Positions 43,200-51,586 are shown, numbered from the stretch's first letter. The stretch is DNA of 64,000 bases from Gallionellales bacterium GWA2_60_18 (GCA_001801105.1 MGWS01000026.1:100323-164322); one strand, 5' to 3'. Numbers and translations are program-made. The notes: generated by a model from the letters alone, not told the origin.

Positions 43200-43877
43200 A
43201 TGATCGAACTGCAAAACGTCTGCCGCACCTTCACCGTCGGCGACCAGCAAGTCGCCGCGCTACGCGACATCAACCTGCGGCTGGACGCGGGCGAATACAT
43301 CTCCATCATGGGGCCGTCCGGCTCCGGCAAGTCCACCCTGCTCAACATGCTCGGCCTGCTCGATCGGCCGAGTTCCGGCACCTACCTGCTGGACGGCGGC
43401 AATGTTACCGATCTGAACGATGAGCAGCAGGCGCGCGTGCGCCGCGAGAAGGTCGGCTTCGTGTTCCAGTCCTTCCATCTGGTGCCGCGCCTCACCGCCG
43501 CGCAGAACGTCGAGTTGCCGATGATCCTCGCGGGCATTCCGGTCGAGGAGCGCAAAACGCGTGTGCAAGTCCTGATGCAGAACTACGGCCTGTCGGATCG
43601 CGCCGACCACAAGCCCGACCAGCTCTCCGGCGGCCAGCGCCAGCGCGTGGCGATCGCCCGCGCCACGGTGATGAACCCGACCGTGCTGCTGGCCGATGAG
43701 CCGACCGGAAACCTCGACCGCAACACCGGCTGGGAAGTGTTCAAGCTGCTGGAAGGCTTGCTGGAACAAGACATCGCGCTGATCGTGGTGACGCATGATG
43801 CCGAGATCGGCGCGCGCGCCCAGCGCCGGATACACATGCTGGACGGGCGCATTCTTTCCGATGAGAAGCGTGGCTGA
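43200..43877 (+). CDS. ABC transporter ATP-binding protein (MacB/LolD-type)
   Basis: A 225-residue ATPase. Walker A is GPSGSGKSTLLNMLG at about residues 37-51, Q-loop FVFQSFHLVPRLTA, signature LSGGQRQRVAIARA, Walker B VLLADEPTGNLD and the switch His in VVTHDAEIG. Unlike E. coli MacB, ATPase and permease are separate proteins here. The start is ATG 43200 (MIELQNVCRTF); a longer frame upstream reads through the 24-bp palindrome. It powers the exporter made with the neighbouring adaptor and permeases. Confidence 0.93.
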   Translation: MIELQNVCRTFTVGDQQVAALRDINLRLDAGEYISIMGPSGSGKSTLLNMLGLLDRPSSGTYLLDGGNVTDLNDEQQARVRREKVGFVFQSFHLVPRLTAAQNVELPMILAGIPVEERKTRVQVLMQNYGLSDRADHKPDQLSGGQRQRVAIARATVMNPTVLLADEPTGNLDRNTGWEVFKLLEGLLEQDIALIVVTHDAEIGARAQRRIHMLDGRILSDEKRG

Positions 43878-43896
43878 AATGATGGGCATCGCACTT

Positions 43897-43987
43897 AAAT
43901 CCCCCCTGCCCCCCTTTTATAAAGGGGGGTGGCTGGCGCAAATCGTTTACTCACCCCCCTTTGTAAAAGGGGGGCAAGGGGGGATTT
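43897..43987. repeat. AAATCCCCCC palindromic element between ATPase and first permease
   Basis: A 91-base element with nearly perfect inverted ends: AAATCCCCCCTGCCCCCC at the left and its counterpart GGGGGGCAAGGGGGGATTT at the right. Inner TTTTATAAAGG and TTTGTAAAAGG hairpins are also related. It is the intergenic sister of the element inside ileS. Its final GGGGGG lies about 8 bases before the permease ATG at 43992 and appears to act as that gene's Shine-Dalgarno. Confidence 0.88.
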
Positions 43988-43991
43988 CTCC

Positions 43992-45200
43992 ATGAAACTC
44001 GCCGACACCATCCAGTTCGCTTCCGGCAGCCTGCGCGGCAGCCCGACGCGCACGCTGCTGATGATGCTGGCGATGTCCATCGGTGTCGCCGCTGTGGTGG
44101 TGCTCACCGCGCTGGGCGAGGGCGCGCGCCGCTATGTGATCAACCAGTTCTCCTCGCTCGGCACCAACCTCGTGATCGTGCTGCCGGGACGCACCGAGAC
44201 GGCGGGCATCAGCCCCGGCATGCTGCTCGGCCAGATCCCGCGCGAGATCACGCTGGACGATGCGGAGGCCATCCTGCGCAGCCCCGCCGTCAAGCGCATC
44301 GCGCCGCTCACCGTCGGTTCGGCCTCGCTGTCGCGCGATGCGCTGAACCGGGAGGTGGTGGTGCTCGGTTCCACCTCCGACTTGCTGGAGGTGCGCCACA
44401 TGAGCCTGGGGCTGGGCCGTTTCCTGCCGCCGGGCGATATCCGTGAAAGCGCGTCGGTGTGCGTGCTCGGCAACCAGATGAAGCGCGAGCTGTTCGGCAA
44501 CGAACCGGCGATCGGGCAATGGGTGCGGCTCGGCGACCGGCGCTTCCGCGTCGTCGGCGTGCTGGCCGCGCAGGGCGAGTCGATGGGCTTCAATACCGAC
44601 GAGATCGTCATCATCCCGGTCGCGTCGGCGCACATGCTGTTCAACACCTCCGGACTGTTCCGCATCCTGGTCGAGGCCAAGAGCCGCGATTCCATCGAAC
44701 AGGCGAAGCACGATGCCGAGCAGATCATGTTCCAGCGCCACGGCGGTGAGAAGGATGTGACGGTCATCACCCAGGATGCCGTGCTCGCCACTTTCGACCG
44801 GATACTGACCGCGCTGACGCTGGCTGTGGGGGGCATCGCCGCCATCAGCCTGGCGGTGGCGGGCGTGCTCATCATGAACGTGATGCTGATCGCCGTCGCG
44901 CAGCGCGTCAAAGAGATCGGCCTGCTCAAGGCGCTCGGCGCACCGGGCAGGCAGATACGCGGATTGTTCTTCGCCGAGGCGGCGCTGCTCTCCGGTATCG
45001 GCAGCGTGGCCGGTTTGATATTGGGTTACGCGGGCAGCATGGTCATCGGGCAGATATATCCCGCACTGCCGGTGAGTCCGCCGTGGTGGGCGGTGCTGGC
45101 CGCGTTCGGCACCGCGCTCGGCACCGGCATTCTGTTCAGCGTGTGGCCGGCGCGACGCGCGGCGCGACTCGATCCGGTAGCCGCACTGGCGGGGCGATGA
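43992..45200 (+). CDS. MacB-type ABC transporter permease (first copy)
   Basis: A 402-residue permease. One N-terminal membrane helix (LLMMLAMSIGVAAVVVLTALGEGA) is followed by a large periplasmic MacB-PCD domain at about 50-270. Three C-terminal helices follow (AVGGIAAISLAVAGVLIMNVMLIAVAQ, AEAALLSGIGSVAGLILGYAG, WWAVLAAFGTALGTGILFSVWPA). The motif RVKEIGLLKALGAPGRQI before helix 3 is the FtsX-family coupling region. It pairs with a second permease downstream, so the exporter may be a heterodimer. The start MKLADTIQF is preferred; upstream frame is repeat sequence. Confidence 0.92.
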   Translation: MKLADTIQFASGSLRGSPTRTLLMMLAMSIGVAAVVVLTALGEGARRYVINQFSSLGTNLVIVLPGRTETAGISPGMLLGQIPREITLDDAEAILRSPAVKRIAPLTVGSASLSRDALNREVVVLGSTSDLLEVRHMSLGLGRFLPPGDIRESASVCVLGNQMKRELFGNEPAIGQWVRLGDRRFRVVGVLAAQGESMGFNTDEIVIIPVASAHMLFNTSGLFRILVEAKSRDSIEQAKHDAEQIMFQRHGGEKDVTVITQDAVLATFDRILTALTLAVGGIAAISLAVAGVLIMNVMLIAVAQRVKEIGLLKALGAPGRQIRGLFFAEAALLSGIGSVAGLILGYAGSMVIGQIYPALPVSPPWWAVLAAFGTALGTGILFSVWPARRAARLDPVAALAGR

Positions 45201-45226
45201 AGAATTCGCCGACTAAACCAGATGCT

Positions 45227-45338
45227 GTCATTCCGGCGCAGGCCGGAATCCAGTGCCGTTATTCAAAATGCAGTTGGGTTTTGTCCCGCAACGCGGGGTT
45301 TGTTGGATTTGCTGGATTCCGGCCTGCGCCGGAATGAC
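45227..45338. repeat. 112-bp element with perfect 27-bp inverted ends between the two permeases
   Basis: The ends (45227-45253 and 45312-45338) are exact reverse complements over 27 bases, beginning GTCATTCCGGCGCAGGCCGG. Such elements are common dispersed repeats, and their translation gives the familiar SFRRRPES peptide seen in many spurious N-termini. It spans nearly the whole gap between the two permease genes. It lies in frame with the second permease and could be read as an N-terminal extension. Confidence 0.9.
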
Positions 45339-45344
45339 GATGAC

Positions 45345-46544
45345 ATGTACTTCCGCGACCTGATCACGCTCACCTCATCCAGTTTCCTCGCTTACCGGAT
45401 GCGCAGCTTCCTCACCGGGCTGGGCATCGCCATCGGCATCGCGGCGGTGATCCTGCTGACCTCGATCGGCGAAGGGCTGCACCAGTTCGTGCTGAACGAG
45501 TTCTCGCAGTTCGGCACCAACATCGTCTCGATCCAGCCCGGCAAGACCCAGACGCATGGCGGCAACATCGGCGTGCTTGGCTCGGTACGGCAACTGTCGC
45601 TGGAGGACGCGATTGCGCTGCGCGACCTGCCCTATGTCGAGAACGTCAACGCCAGCGTGATGGGCAACGCCGAACTGCGCGCCAACGGCAAGACTCGCCG
45701 CACCACGGTGTTCGGCGAGGGGCGGAATTTCGCCAGGGCGTTCACGATGAAGGTGCAGAGCGGCAGCTTCTGGCCGGACGAGGATGACGAGCAGGCGCGC
45801 GCTTTCGTGGTGTTGGGCTCGAAAGTGCGGCAGGAGCTGTTCGCCGGCCAGAACCCGCTGGGGCAGTATCTGCGCGTCGGCGGGCAGCGTTATCGCGTGG
45901 TCGGCGTGATGGAGCCGAAAGGGCAGGTGCTCGGCCTCGATCTGGACGACGCGGTGTTCATCCCGGTGGCGCGGGCGATGGAACTGCTCAACCGCCCCGG
46001 CCTGATGGAAGTGCAGGTCAGCTACCGCCCGAGCGCCGATGTCGATACGGTGATACGCCTCATCACCGAGCGCCTCAAGGAACGCCACGGGCGCGAGGAC
46101 TTCACCATCATTTCGCAGGAGCAGGCGCTGGAAGTACTGGGTTCGGTGCTGGACGTCATCACCTTCGCGGTCGGTGCGCTGGGCGGCATCTCGCTGCTGG
46201 TCGGCGCGGTCGGCATCCTCACCATCATGACCATGGCGGTCACCGAACGCACCGCCGAAATCGGCCTGCTGCGCGCGCTGGGGGCGCGCGAACGGCAGGT
46301 GCTGAGCCTGTTCCTCGGCGAGGCGATCTTGCTCTCTGCGCTGGGCGGATTGTTTGGGTTGGCGTTGGGAGTGGGTATCGCACAAGGGCTGCACTTGTTG
46401 TTCCCGGCGCTGCCGGTGCACACGCCCTGGCTGTTCGCCGCGCTCGCCGAACTCTCTGCCGTCACCATTGGCCTTGCCGCCGGTGTGGTGCCGGCGCTGC
46501 GCGCTGCGCGCCTCGACCCGGTGGAGGCGCTACACGCCGAGTGA
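45345..46544 (+). CDS. MacB-type ABC transporter permease (second copy)
   Basis: A 399-residue permease with the same layout as the preceding one: helix 1 (FLTGLGIAIGIAAVILLTSIGEGL), a periplasmic MacB-PCD domain, then VGALGGISLLVGAVGILTIMTMAV, the coupling motif ERTAEIGLLRALGARERQV and two more helices. It differs enough from the first copy to be an old duplication, suggesting a heterodimeric exporter. The start chosen is ATG 45345 (MYFRDLITL). The frame is open upstream to 45222 through a palindromic repeat; that extension is probably not translated. Confidence 0.92.
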   Translation: MYFRDLITLTSSSFLAYRMRSFLTGLGIAIGIAAVILLTSIGEGLHQFVLNEFSQFGTNIVSIQPGKTQTHGGNIGVLGSVRQLSLEDAIALRDLPYVENVNASVMGNAELRANGKTRRTTVFGEGRNFARAFTMKVQSGSFWPDEDDEQARAFVVLGSKVRQELFAGQNPLGQYLRVGGQRYRVVGVMEPKGQVLGLDLDDAVFIPVARAMELLNRPGLMEVQVSYRPSADVDTVIRLITERLKERHGREDFTIISQEQALEVLGSVLDVITFAVGALGGISLLVGAVGILTIMTMAVTERTAEIGLLRALGARERQVLSLFLGEAILLSALGGLFGLALGVGIAQGLHLLFPALPVHTPWLFAALAELSAVTIGLAAGVVPALRAARLDPVEALHAE

Positions 46545-46591
46545 CGAGCGGGGCTTGCAGCAAGCGTGATTTGATACGGCAGGAACAGGAC

Positions 46592-47503
46592 TTAAGTGCC
46601 ATACATCCGGTTATACGCGGCCAGCGCCTGAGCAACATTTCCCGTGGGCTTGGCCGCGTCGCCGGTGCCGAACTCTTTCCGCAACGAGTCCTTGTTATCG
46701 GCGATGTAATGAATGGCGCGATTCAGATTGTCGAGCTGGTTCAAGATAAAGTTGTTGTCCGAATTAAGCAAACTGGCCGACTTGGCAAAATTTGTGCTGA
46801 ACTCCTGCACCGCATTCACAGCGCCTGGCTGGTTGGTCGCCAACAGCGAGTCAAGTTTTGTGCTGTCCAGAGAGGCCAGCCGGGTATGGGGATCAATCGT
46901 GATGCCAAGATCGCTCAAGCCATGCACGCCATGGTTGATGCCAAAGAAACGGTTTTTGACGCTCTGCTCCAATTCGTATTGAGATACCTGCGCTGCTTGG
47001 GTGTCGGCCAGCAATCCGTCTTTGCGCAAGTCGGTGCCAAACCGCAGAATCCAATTGTTGTACTGCCCCACGAAGTCATTCAGTTGGAATTTTATGTCGT
47101 CATTGCCGGTGGATAACGCGATGCCGCCCAGTTTCTGACCCGCATCCTGCATCCGGGAAACATGGGACTGCAACTGGCTCAGTTCCGAGAACTGGGCTTT
47201 GTAGTAAACATCTTTATTGTTGATGACCGTCATCATCTTGTAGGCGGATTCCGGGTCGGCCAGCGCCATATTGCGGCCAACGGTGGCTACACCTTGAACA
47301 CCGCTGGCCGGGGCGATATTGCCGCTTTGGGTGACAGGAAGAAGCGGATGCGCAGTCAACTGCGCGGGCTGGGCACCTTTTGCGGCCAGTAGCGAGAACA
47401 GGGTCGAAAAGGAATCGCTTTTCTTGGGGGCTGGAGCCGAACTTGTCAATGAACCAAACACCTGCGCTTTCATCAACTCGACAGAGAGAGGCGAGATATT
47501 CAT
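46592..47503 (-). CDS. uncharacterised protein with a FliD C-terminal-like segment
   Basis: A 303-residue protein without a signal peptide or membrane helix, starting MNISPLSVELMKAQVFGSL. The middle (EDSAYKMM-like ESAYKMMTVINNKDVYYKAQFSEL) is predicted helical. The end has the pattern LSDLGITIDPHTRLASLDSTKLDSLL followed by a coiled stretch, which resembles the C-terminal part of the flagellar cap protein FliD. No flagellar genes are nearby. AGGAG precedes the ATG. It is transcribed divergently from earP. Function unknown; a flagellar, surface or bacteriocin-like role would each be guesses. Confidence 0.7.
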   Translation of the reverse strand: MNISPLSVELMKAQVFGSLTSSAPAPKKSDSFSTLFSLLAAKGAQPAQLTAHPLLPVTQSGNIAPASGVQGVATVGRNMALADPESAYKMMTVINNKDVYYKAQFSELSQLQSHVSRMQDAGQKLGGIALSTGNDDIKFQLNDFVGQYNNWILRFGTDLRKDGLLADTQAAQVSQYELEQSVKNRFFGINHGVHGLSDLGITIDPHTRLASLDSTKLDSLLATNQPGAVNAVQEFSTNFAKSASLLNSDNNFILNQLDNLNRAIHYIADNKDSLRKEFGTGDAAKPTGNVAQALAAYNRMYGT

Positions 47504-47625
47504 GTGGCTTACTCCTGCTGTTTATTAACCGGTCTGGCAAACTTAACTGCATGTCAGACAAGGCAAACGCAAATTAGTTTTGTCCATTGTGGGACAATTA
47601 GGCTAGCAAGTTCCCTGTTCCTCTT

Positions 47626-48867
47626 ATGGTCACCGACATCCCAAAGCGCTGCGACATCTTCTGCAACGTCATCGACAACTACGGCGACATCGGCGTGAGT
47701 TGGCGGCTGGCGCGGCAGCTGGCGCACGAGCATGGATTGCAGGTGCGGCTATGGGTGGACGATCTGGTTAGTCTGGCGAAGCTGTGCCCCGAAGCGGATG
47801 CAACGCGGGACGTCCAGCATTGCCGGGGCGTGGAGGTGCGGCGCTGGAGCGAAGATGCATTTACTACCCTCTCCCGGCCTGTCGGCCACCCTCTCCCGCC
47901 AGCGGGAGAGGGGTTGGGGGAGAGGGTGGTAGCCGATCTGGTGATCGAGGCATTCGCCTGCAAGCTGCCCGAGGCCTATATCGAAGCGATGGCGGCGCAG
48001 GAACGCAAGCCGGTGTGGATCAACCTCGAATACCTGAGCGCGGAAGGCTGGGTCGAGGGCTGCCACAAGCTGCCGTCGCCGCATCCAAGCCTGCCGCTGA
48101 CCCGATATTTCTTCTTCCCCGGTTTCACTCCGCAGACCGGCGGCCTGTTGCTGGAGCGCGACCTTCTGGCGCGGCGCGATGCATTCCAGACGGATGCCGC
48201 GCAGCAACAGGCGTTCTGGCGCTCCGTCGGTCTGGACATGCCGGGAGCGGAGGTGCTCAAGGTGTCGCTGTTCGGCTACGAGAATGCCGCACTGGCCGGG
48301 CTGTTTGATACTTGGGCGACGGGGACGCAGCCGGTGCTGTGCCTGGTGCCGGAAGGGCGCATCCTGCCGCAGGTGGGGCGATACTTCAGCGATGCCGCAG
48401 CGCGTGCGGGTAGCGGCTATGCACGGGGTAACCTGACGCTACGCATCCTGCCGTTCGTCGAGCAGGAACGCTACGATGAACTATTGTGGGCATGCGATGT
48501 CAATTTCGTCCGCGGCGAGGATTCCTGCGTGCGGGCGCAATGGGTCGGCAAGCCATTCGTGTGGCAGATCTATCCGCAGCACGACGCGGTGCACCGCGAC
48601 AAGCTGCAAGCCTTTTTGAAGCTGTATCAGGTCTCGCTCGGCTCCGCCGCGAGCCAGGCGCTGCAAGGGTTGTGGCAGGAATGGAACGACGAGGGCGCGG
48701 CCGGGCGGATGTGGCCTGCGTTCGCGGCGTCGCGCAAGGAGCTGGAACACCGCGCCCAAGACTGGGCGCGGCATCTGGCGGGAAATAATCTGGCGTTGAA
48801 TCTACTGGATTTTTATCGGGAAATCGGTAGAATGCGCGCCTTCAAAATTGAGGGCAGTAAATCATGA
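47626..48867 (+). CDS. earP: EF-P arginine rhamnosyltransferase EarP with an in-frame repeat insertion
   Basis: A 413-residue GT-B enzyme that puts rhamnose from dTDP-rhamnose on Arg32 of EF-P. The catalytic aspartates of the family fall in [21 protein letters not shown] (Asp17 and Asp21). The C-domain shows [23 protein letters not shown], the nucleotide-sugar region. About residues 80-102 ([20 protein letters not shown]) are coded by a palindromic repeat of the CCCTCTCCC family; the surrounding sequence (VRRWSEDAF, then [14 protein letters not shown]) is normal. It overlaps efp by 4 bases, so modifier and target are made together. Confidence 0.95.
   Translation: MVTDIPKRCDIFCNVIDNYGDIGVSWRLARQLAHEHGLQVRLWVDDLVSLAKLCPEADATRDVQHCRGVEVRRWSEDAFTTLSRPVGHPLPPAGEGLGERVVADLVIEAFACKLPEAYIEAMAAQERKPVWINLEYLSAEGWVEGCHKLPSPHPSLPLTRYFFFPGFTPQTGGLLLERDLLARRDAFQTDAAQQQAFWRSVGLDMPGAEVLKVSLFGYENAALAGLFDTWATGTQPVLCLVPEGRILPQVGRYFSDAAARAGSGYARGNLTLRILPFVEQERYDELLWACDVNFVRGEDSCVRAQWVGKPFVWQIYPQHDAVHRDKLQAFLKLYQVSLGSAASQALQGLWQEWNDEGAAGRMWPAFAASRKELEHRAQDWARHLAGNNLALNLLDFYREIGRMRAFKIEGSKS
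47864..47932. repeat. CCCTCTCCC palindromic repeat inside earP, translated in frame
   Basis: A 69-base element (exactly 23 codons) from CTACCCTCTCCC to GGGAGAGGGTGGTAG. It contains CTCTCCCGCCAGCGGGAGAG, an inner perfect hairpin. It belongs to the same family as the elements inside glnE and upstream of tRNA-Thr. It introduces no stop in the earP frame. Confidence 0.85.
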
Positions 48868-49418
48868 AAACAGCACAAGAACTTCGCGCAGGTAACGTCG
48901 TGATGATCAGCGGCGACCCGATGGTCGTGTTAAAGGCCGAATACAGCCGCTCCGGTCGCAACGGCTCGGTGGTCAAGATGAAGATGAAGAACCTGCTGAC
49001 CGAGGCGCCGAAGGAGACCGTCTACAGCGCCGACGACAAGTTCGACCAGATCATCCTGGATCGCAAGGAATGCAACTATTCCTATTTCGCCGACCCGATG
49101 TACGTGTTCATGGATCAGGAATACAACCAGTACGAGATCGAGGCCGAGAGCATGGGCGACGCGATCAACTACGTCGAGGACGGCATGCCGTGCGAAGTGG
49201 TGTTCTACAACGAGAAGGCGATCTCGGTCGAGTTGCCCAACACCATCGTGCGCGAAGTCATTTATACCGAGCCAGCGGTGCGCGGTGACACTTCGGGCAA
49301 GGTGATGAAGCCGGCCAAGATCAATACCGGCTTCGAGCTGCCGGTCGCGGCCTTCATTGAGATCGGCGACAAGATCGAGATCGACACCCGCACCAACGAG
49401 TTCAAGAAGCGCGCCTGA
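48864..49418 (+). CDS. efp: translation elongation factor P (Efp), EarP-type
   Basis: A 184-residue three-domain factor that rescues ribosomes stalled at polyproline. The tip loop reads [11 protein letters not shown] with Arg at residue 32, where E. coli has lysine. This Arg is the rhamnosylation site in EarP organisms, matching the earP gene directly upstream. C-terminal [28 protein letters not shown] is canonical. A TAGAAT at 48828-48833 could be an internal -10. It is followed by a strong two-way terminator. Confidence 0.97.
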   Translation: MKTAQELRAGNVVMISGDPMVVLKAEYSRSGRNGSVVKMKMKNLLTEAPKETVYSADDKFDQIILDRKECNYSYFADPMYVFMDQEYNQYEIEAESMGDAINYVEDGMPCEVVFYNEKAISVELPNTIVREVIYTEPAVRGDTSGKVMKPAKINTGFELPVAAFIEIGDKIEIDTRTNEFKKRA

Positions 49419-49427
49419 CACTCAGTT

Positions 49428-49475
49428 GTCGCAAACAAAAAGGCCAACCGCGAGGTTGGCCTTTTTGTTTGCGAC
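49428..49475. terminator. bidirectional rho-independent terminator between efp and feoB
   Basis: Two 22-base arms (49428-49449 and 49454-49475) are exact reverse complements around GCGA. The core stem is AGGCCAACC/GGTTGGCCT, flanked by AAAAA on one side and TTTTT on the other, so it has a GC stem and T-tract in both directions. It lies 10 bases after the efp stop and 20 bases after the feoB stop on the other strand. Confidence 0.92.
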
Positions 49476-49494
49476 CGGCTTGTCTGTGTTCTGC

Positions 49495-51282
49495 CTAGTA
49501 CCCCAGCGCCCGTGCCGCCTGATAGAACGCGAAGCTGACCAGCCAGGCCAGCGCCAGCGACCAGATGATGACGAAGGCGGCGAAGCCGGTGCTCTTGGCT
49601 TCGCTGCGCAGCGTGGCGATGGCGGACAGGCAGGGGGTATAGATCAGGGTGAACAGCATGAAGCTGTAGGCCTGCACCCAGTCCAGTTGTTGCGCCAGCG
49701 CGCCGCCGAGCGCTTCGCCGCCCTGTCCGTAGATCACGGCCAGCGAGCCGATGACGATCTCCTTGGCGACGAAACCGAAGATCAGCGCGATGGTGAGCTG
49801 TTCGTTGATGCCGAGCGGGGCGAACACCGGATTCAGGAAGCCGCCGATCATGCCGGCCAGCGTGTCCGCGCTGGCCTGTGCGGCAGAGGGCGGCAGGTTG
49901 GTGAGCAGCCAGACCAGCACCACGCCGGCGATGATGAACTTGGTGGCGCGGCGCAAGAAATGCTGCACTTCCAGCCAGCCGCGCATCAGCATCTGGCGCC
50001 CGGTGGGGAAGCGGTAGGGCGGCAGCTCCAGCACGAACGGCTCGTTGTTGGCGAATCTGCCCTTGAACAGCACCGAGGTGAGGATAGCGGCGGCGAAGCT
50101 GAACAGGTACAGGCTGAACAGCACCAGCGGCGCGGCCTGCGGCGAGAACAGCGCGGCGGTGATGAATACGAACACCTGCAAACGCGCCGAGCACAGCGAG
50201 AACGGGATCACCAGCATGGAGAGCAGGCGCATGGCGCGCGAGCGCATCACGCGCGTGCCCATCAGCGCTGGCACGTTGCAGCCGAAACCCATCAGCAGCA
50301 TGACGAAGCCGCGCCCGTCCAGCCCCAGTTTGGCCATCAGCGCGTCCATCAGGAACGCGGCGCGCGACAGGTAGCCGCTGTCTTCCACCATCGCCATGAA
50401 CAGGAAGAACAGGATGATGATGGGCACGAAGGCGGCGACCGTGGCGACGCCGTTGTAGACGCCGTCCAGCAGCAGGCCGTAAAGCCAGGCCGGCAGCCCG
50501 GAGAGCATCGGGTCGAGGGCGGTCTCGCGCAGCCAGGTCAGCAGTTCGGCGACGCCGCCTTGCAGCGGCTGGCCGAGCAGGAAGATGGCCTGGAACAGCA
50601 GGTACATGATGCCGAAGAACAGCGGCAGGCCCAGCATGGGATGCAGCATCACGCGGTCGAGCTTCTCGGTGAGGTTGTCCGGCAGGCGCGCCGGAACCTG
50701 CACCGCATGTTTCATCACGCGCGCCATTTCGGCCTCGATGTGCTCGTCCTGTTCCAGCTGGCTGCGCAATTGTTCCGCCATGCCGGGCGTGGGATAACGC
50801 AGCGCCTTGGTGACCGCCTGTATGGCTTCCGCGTAGCCGGTGCCGTATTTGCCGCTGATCAGGAAGATCGGCATGTCCAGCAGTTCGGTCATCTTCCTGC
50901 TGTCGATGCAGATGCCGTATTTCTTGGCCTCGTCGGCCATGTTGAGCAGCACCACCACGTTCATGTCGAGCTGCTTGAGTTGCAGCAGCAGGCTCATCTG
51001 GCGTTCGATCTGGGTAGCGTTGAGGATGACCAGCGCGAGGTCGGGCACGTTGTCGTGCAGGAAGTGGCGCACCACCTGTTCGTCGTCAGAGAAACCGTGC
51101 AGGTCGTAGATGCCCGGCAGGTCGATGATCTCCACCATGTCGCCGCCGAGCAGTATCTTGCCGGACAGCAGTTCGACGGTGATGCCCGGCCAGTTGCCGA
51201 CGCGCGCGGCGCCGCCGGTCATGCGGTTGAACAGGGTGGATTTGCCGGTATTCGGCATGCCGAGCAGGGCTATGCGCTTCAT
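49495..51282 (-). CDS. feoB: ferrous iron transporter FeoB
   Basis: A 595-residue inner-membrane Fe(II) transporter. The N-terminal G domain has G1 GMPNTGKST, G2 NWPGITVE, G3 DLPGIYDL and G4 NMAD. The membrane part follows from about residue 220, with Gate-like motifs GFGCNVPALMGTRVM and SLCSARLQVFVF. It is at the short end of the FeoB length range. It overlaps feoA by 4 bases; there is no feoC. Fe(II) uptake fits an organism of anoxic or iron-rich water, but FeoB is widespread. Confidence 0.96.
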   Translation of the reverse strand: MKRIALLGMPNTGKSTLFNRMTGGAARVGNWPGITVELLSGKILLGGDMVEIIDLPGIYDLHGFSDDEQVVRHFLHDNVPDLALVILNATQIERQMSLLLQLKQLDMNVVVLLNMADEAKKYGICIDSRKMTELLDMPIFLISGKYGTGYAEAIQAVTKALRYPTPGMAEQLRSQLEQDEHIEAEMARVMKHAVQVPARLPDNLTEKLDRVMLHPMLGLPLFFGIMYLLFQAIFLLGQPLQGGVAELLTWLRETALDPMLSGLPAWLYGLLLDGVYNGVATVAAFVPIIILFFLFMAMVEDSGYLSRAAFLMDALMAKLGLDGRGFVMLLMGFGCNVPALMGTRVMRSRAMRLLSMLVIPFSLCSARLQVFVFITAALFSPQAAPLVLFSLYLFSFAAAILTSVLFKGRFANNEPFVLELPPYRFPTGRQMLMRGWLEVQHFLRRATKFIIAGVVLVWLLTNLPPSAAQASADTLAGMIGGFLNPVFAPLGINEQLTIALIFGFVAKEIVIGSLAVIYGQGGEALGGALAQQLDWVQAYSFMLFTLIYTPCLSAIATLRSEAKSTGFAAFVIIWSLALAWLVSFAFYQAARALGY

Positions 51283-51521
51283 GCGACCGCTCCCCGGCAG
51301 ACTTCGATTTTTGCAGCTTCACTGCGGCGCAGCATGACATCCGTGGTGCCGATGCGCACCTGTAGCGGCCCGGAGAAGCTGGCCTTGCGGATCATCTCGA
51401 TGCGTTTGCCGCTGCGGAAGCCCAGCGCGAGCAGGCGCAGGTGCAGGGCTTCTTCGGCGTGGATGGCGACGATGGTGGCCGTGTCGCCAGGGTTCAGGGT
51501 GGAGAGGGTTATGCCGGGCAT
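51279..51521 (-). CDS. feoA: ferrous iron transport protein A (FeoA)
   Basis: An 80-residue SH3-like cytoplasmic protein that works with FeoB. It opens MPGITLSTLNPGDTATIVAI and has HLRLLALGFRSGKRIEMIRKA and GPLQVRIGTTDVMLRRSEAAKIEV. The start at 51521 gives the normal length. Upstream in-frame codons reach 51566 and would translate the probable Fur box; that longer form is unlikely. It is the first gene of feoAB, divergent from dapA. Confidence 0.94.
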   Translation of the reverse strand: MPGITLSTLNPGDTATIVAIHAEEALHLRLLALGFRSGKRIEMIRKASFSGPLQVRIGTTDVMLRRSEAAKIEVCRGAVA

Positions 51522-51523
51522 GA

Positions 51524-51538
51524 TGATAGTTATTCTCA
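51524..51538 (-). promoter_or_regulatory. candidate Fur box of feoAB
   Basis: On the minus strand the sequence reads TGAGAATAACTATCA, matching the 7-1-7 Fur consensus TGATAATNATTATCA at 12 of the 14 defined bases. It lies 2 bases upstream of the feoA ATG, so Fur binding would block transcription through the start region. A possible AATAAT -10 is about 10 bases further upstream on the same strand. Confidence 0.65.
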
Positions 51539-51586
51539 ATAATGCGGCCATTATTCCACAGCACAATTCTTTTGTCGCGGCGGGTT

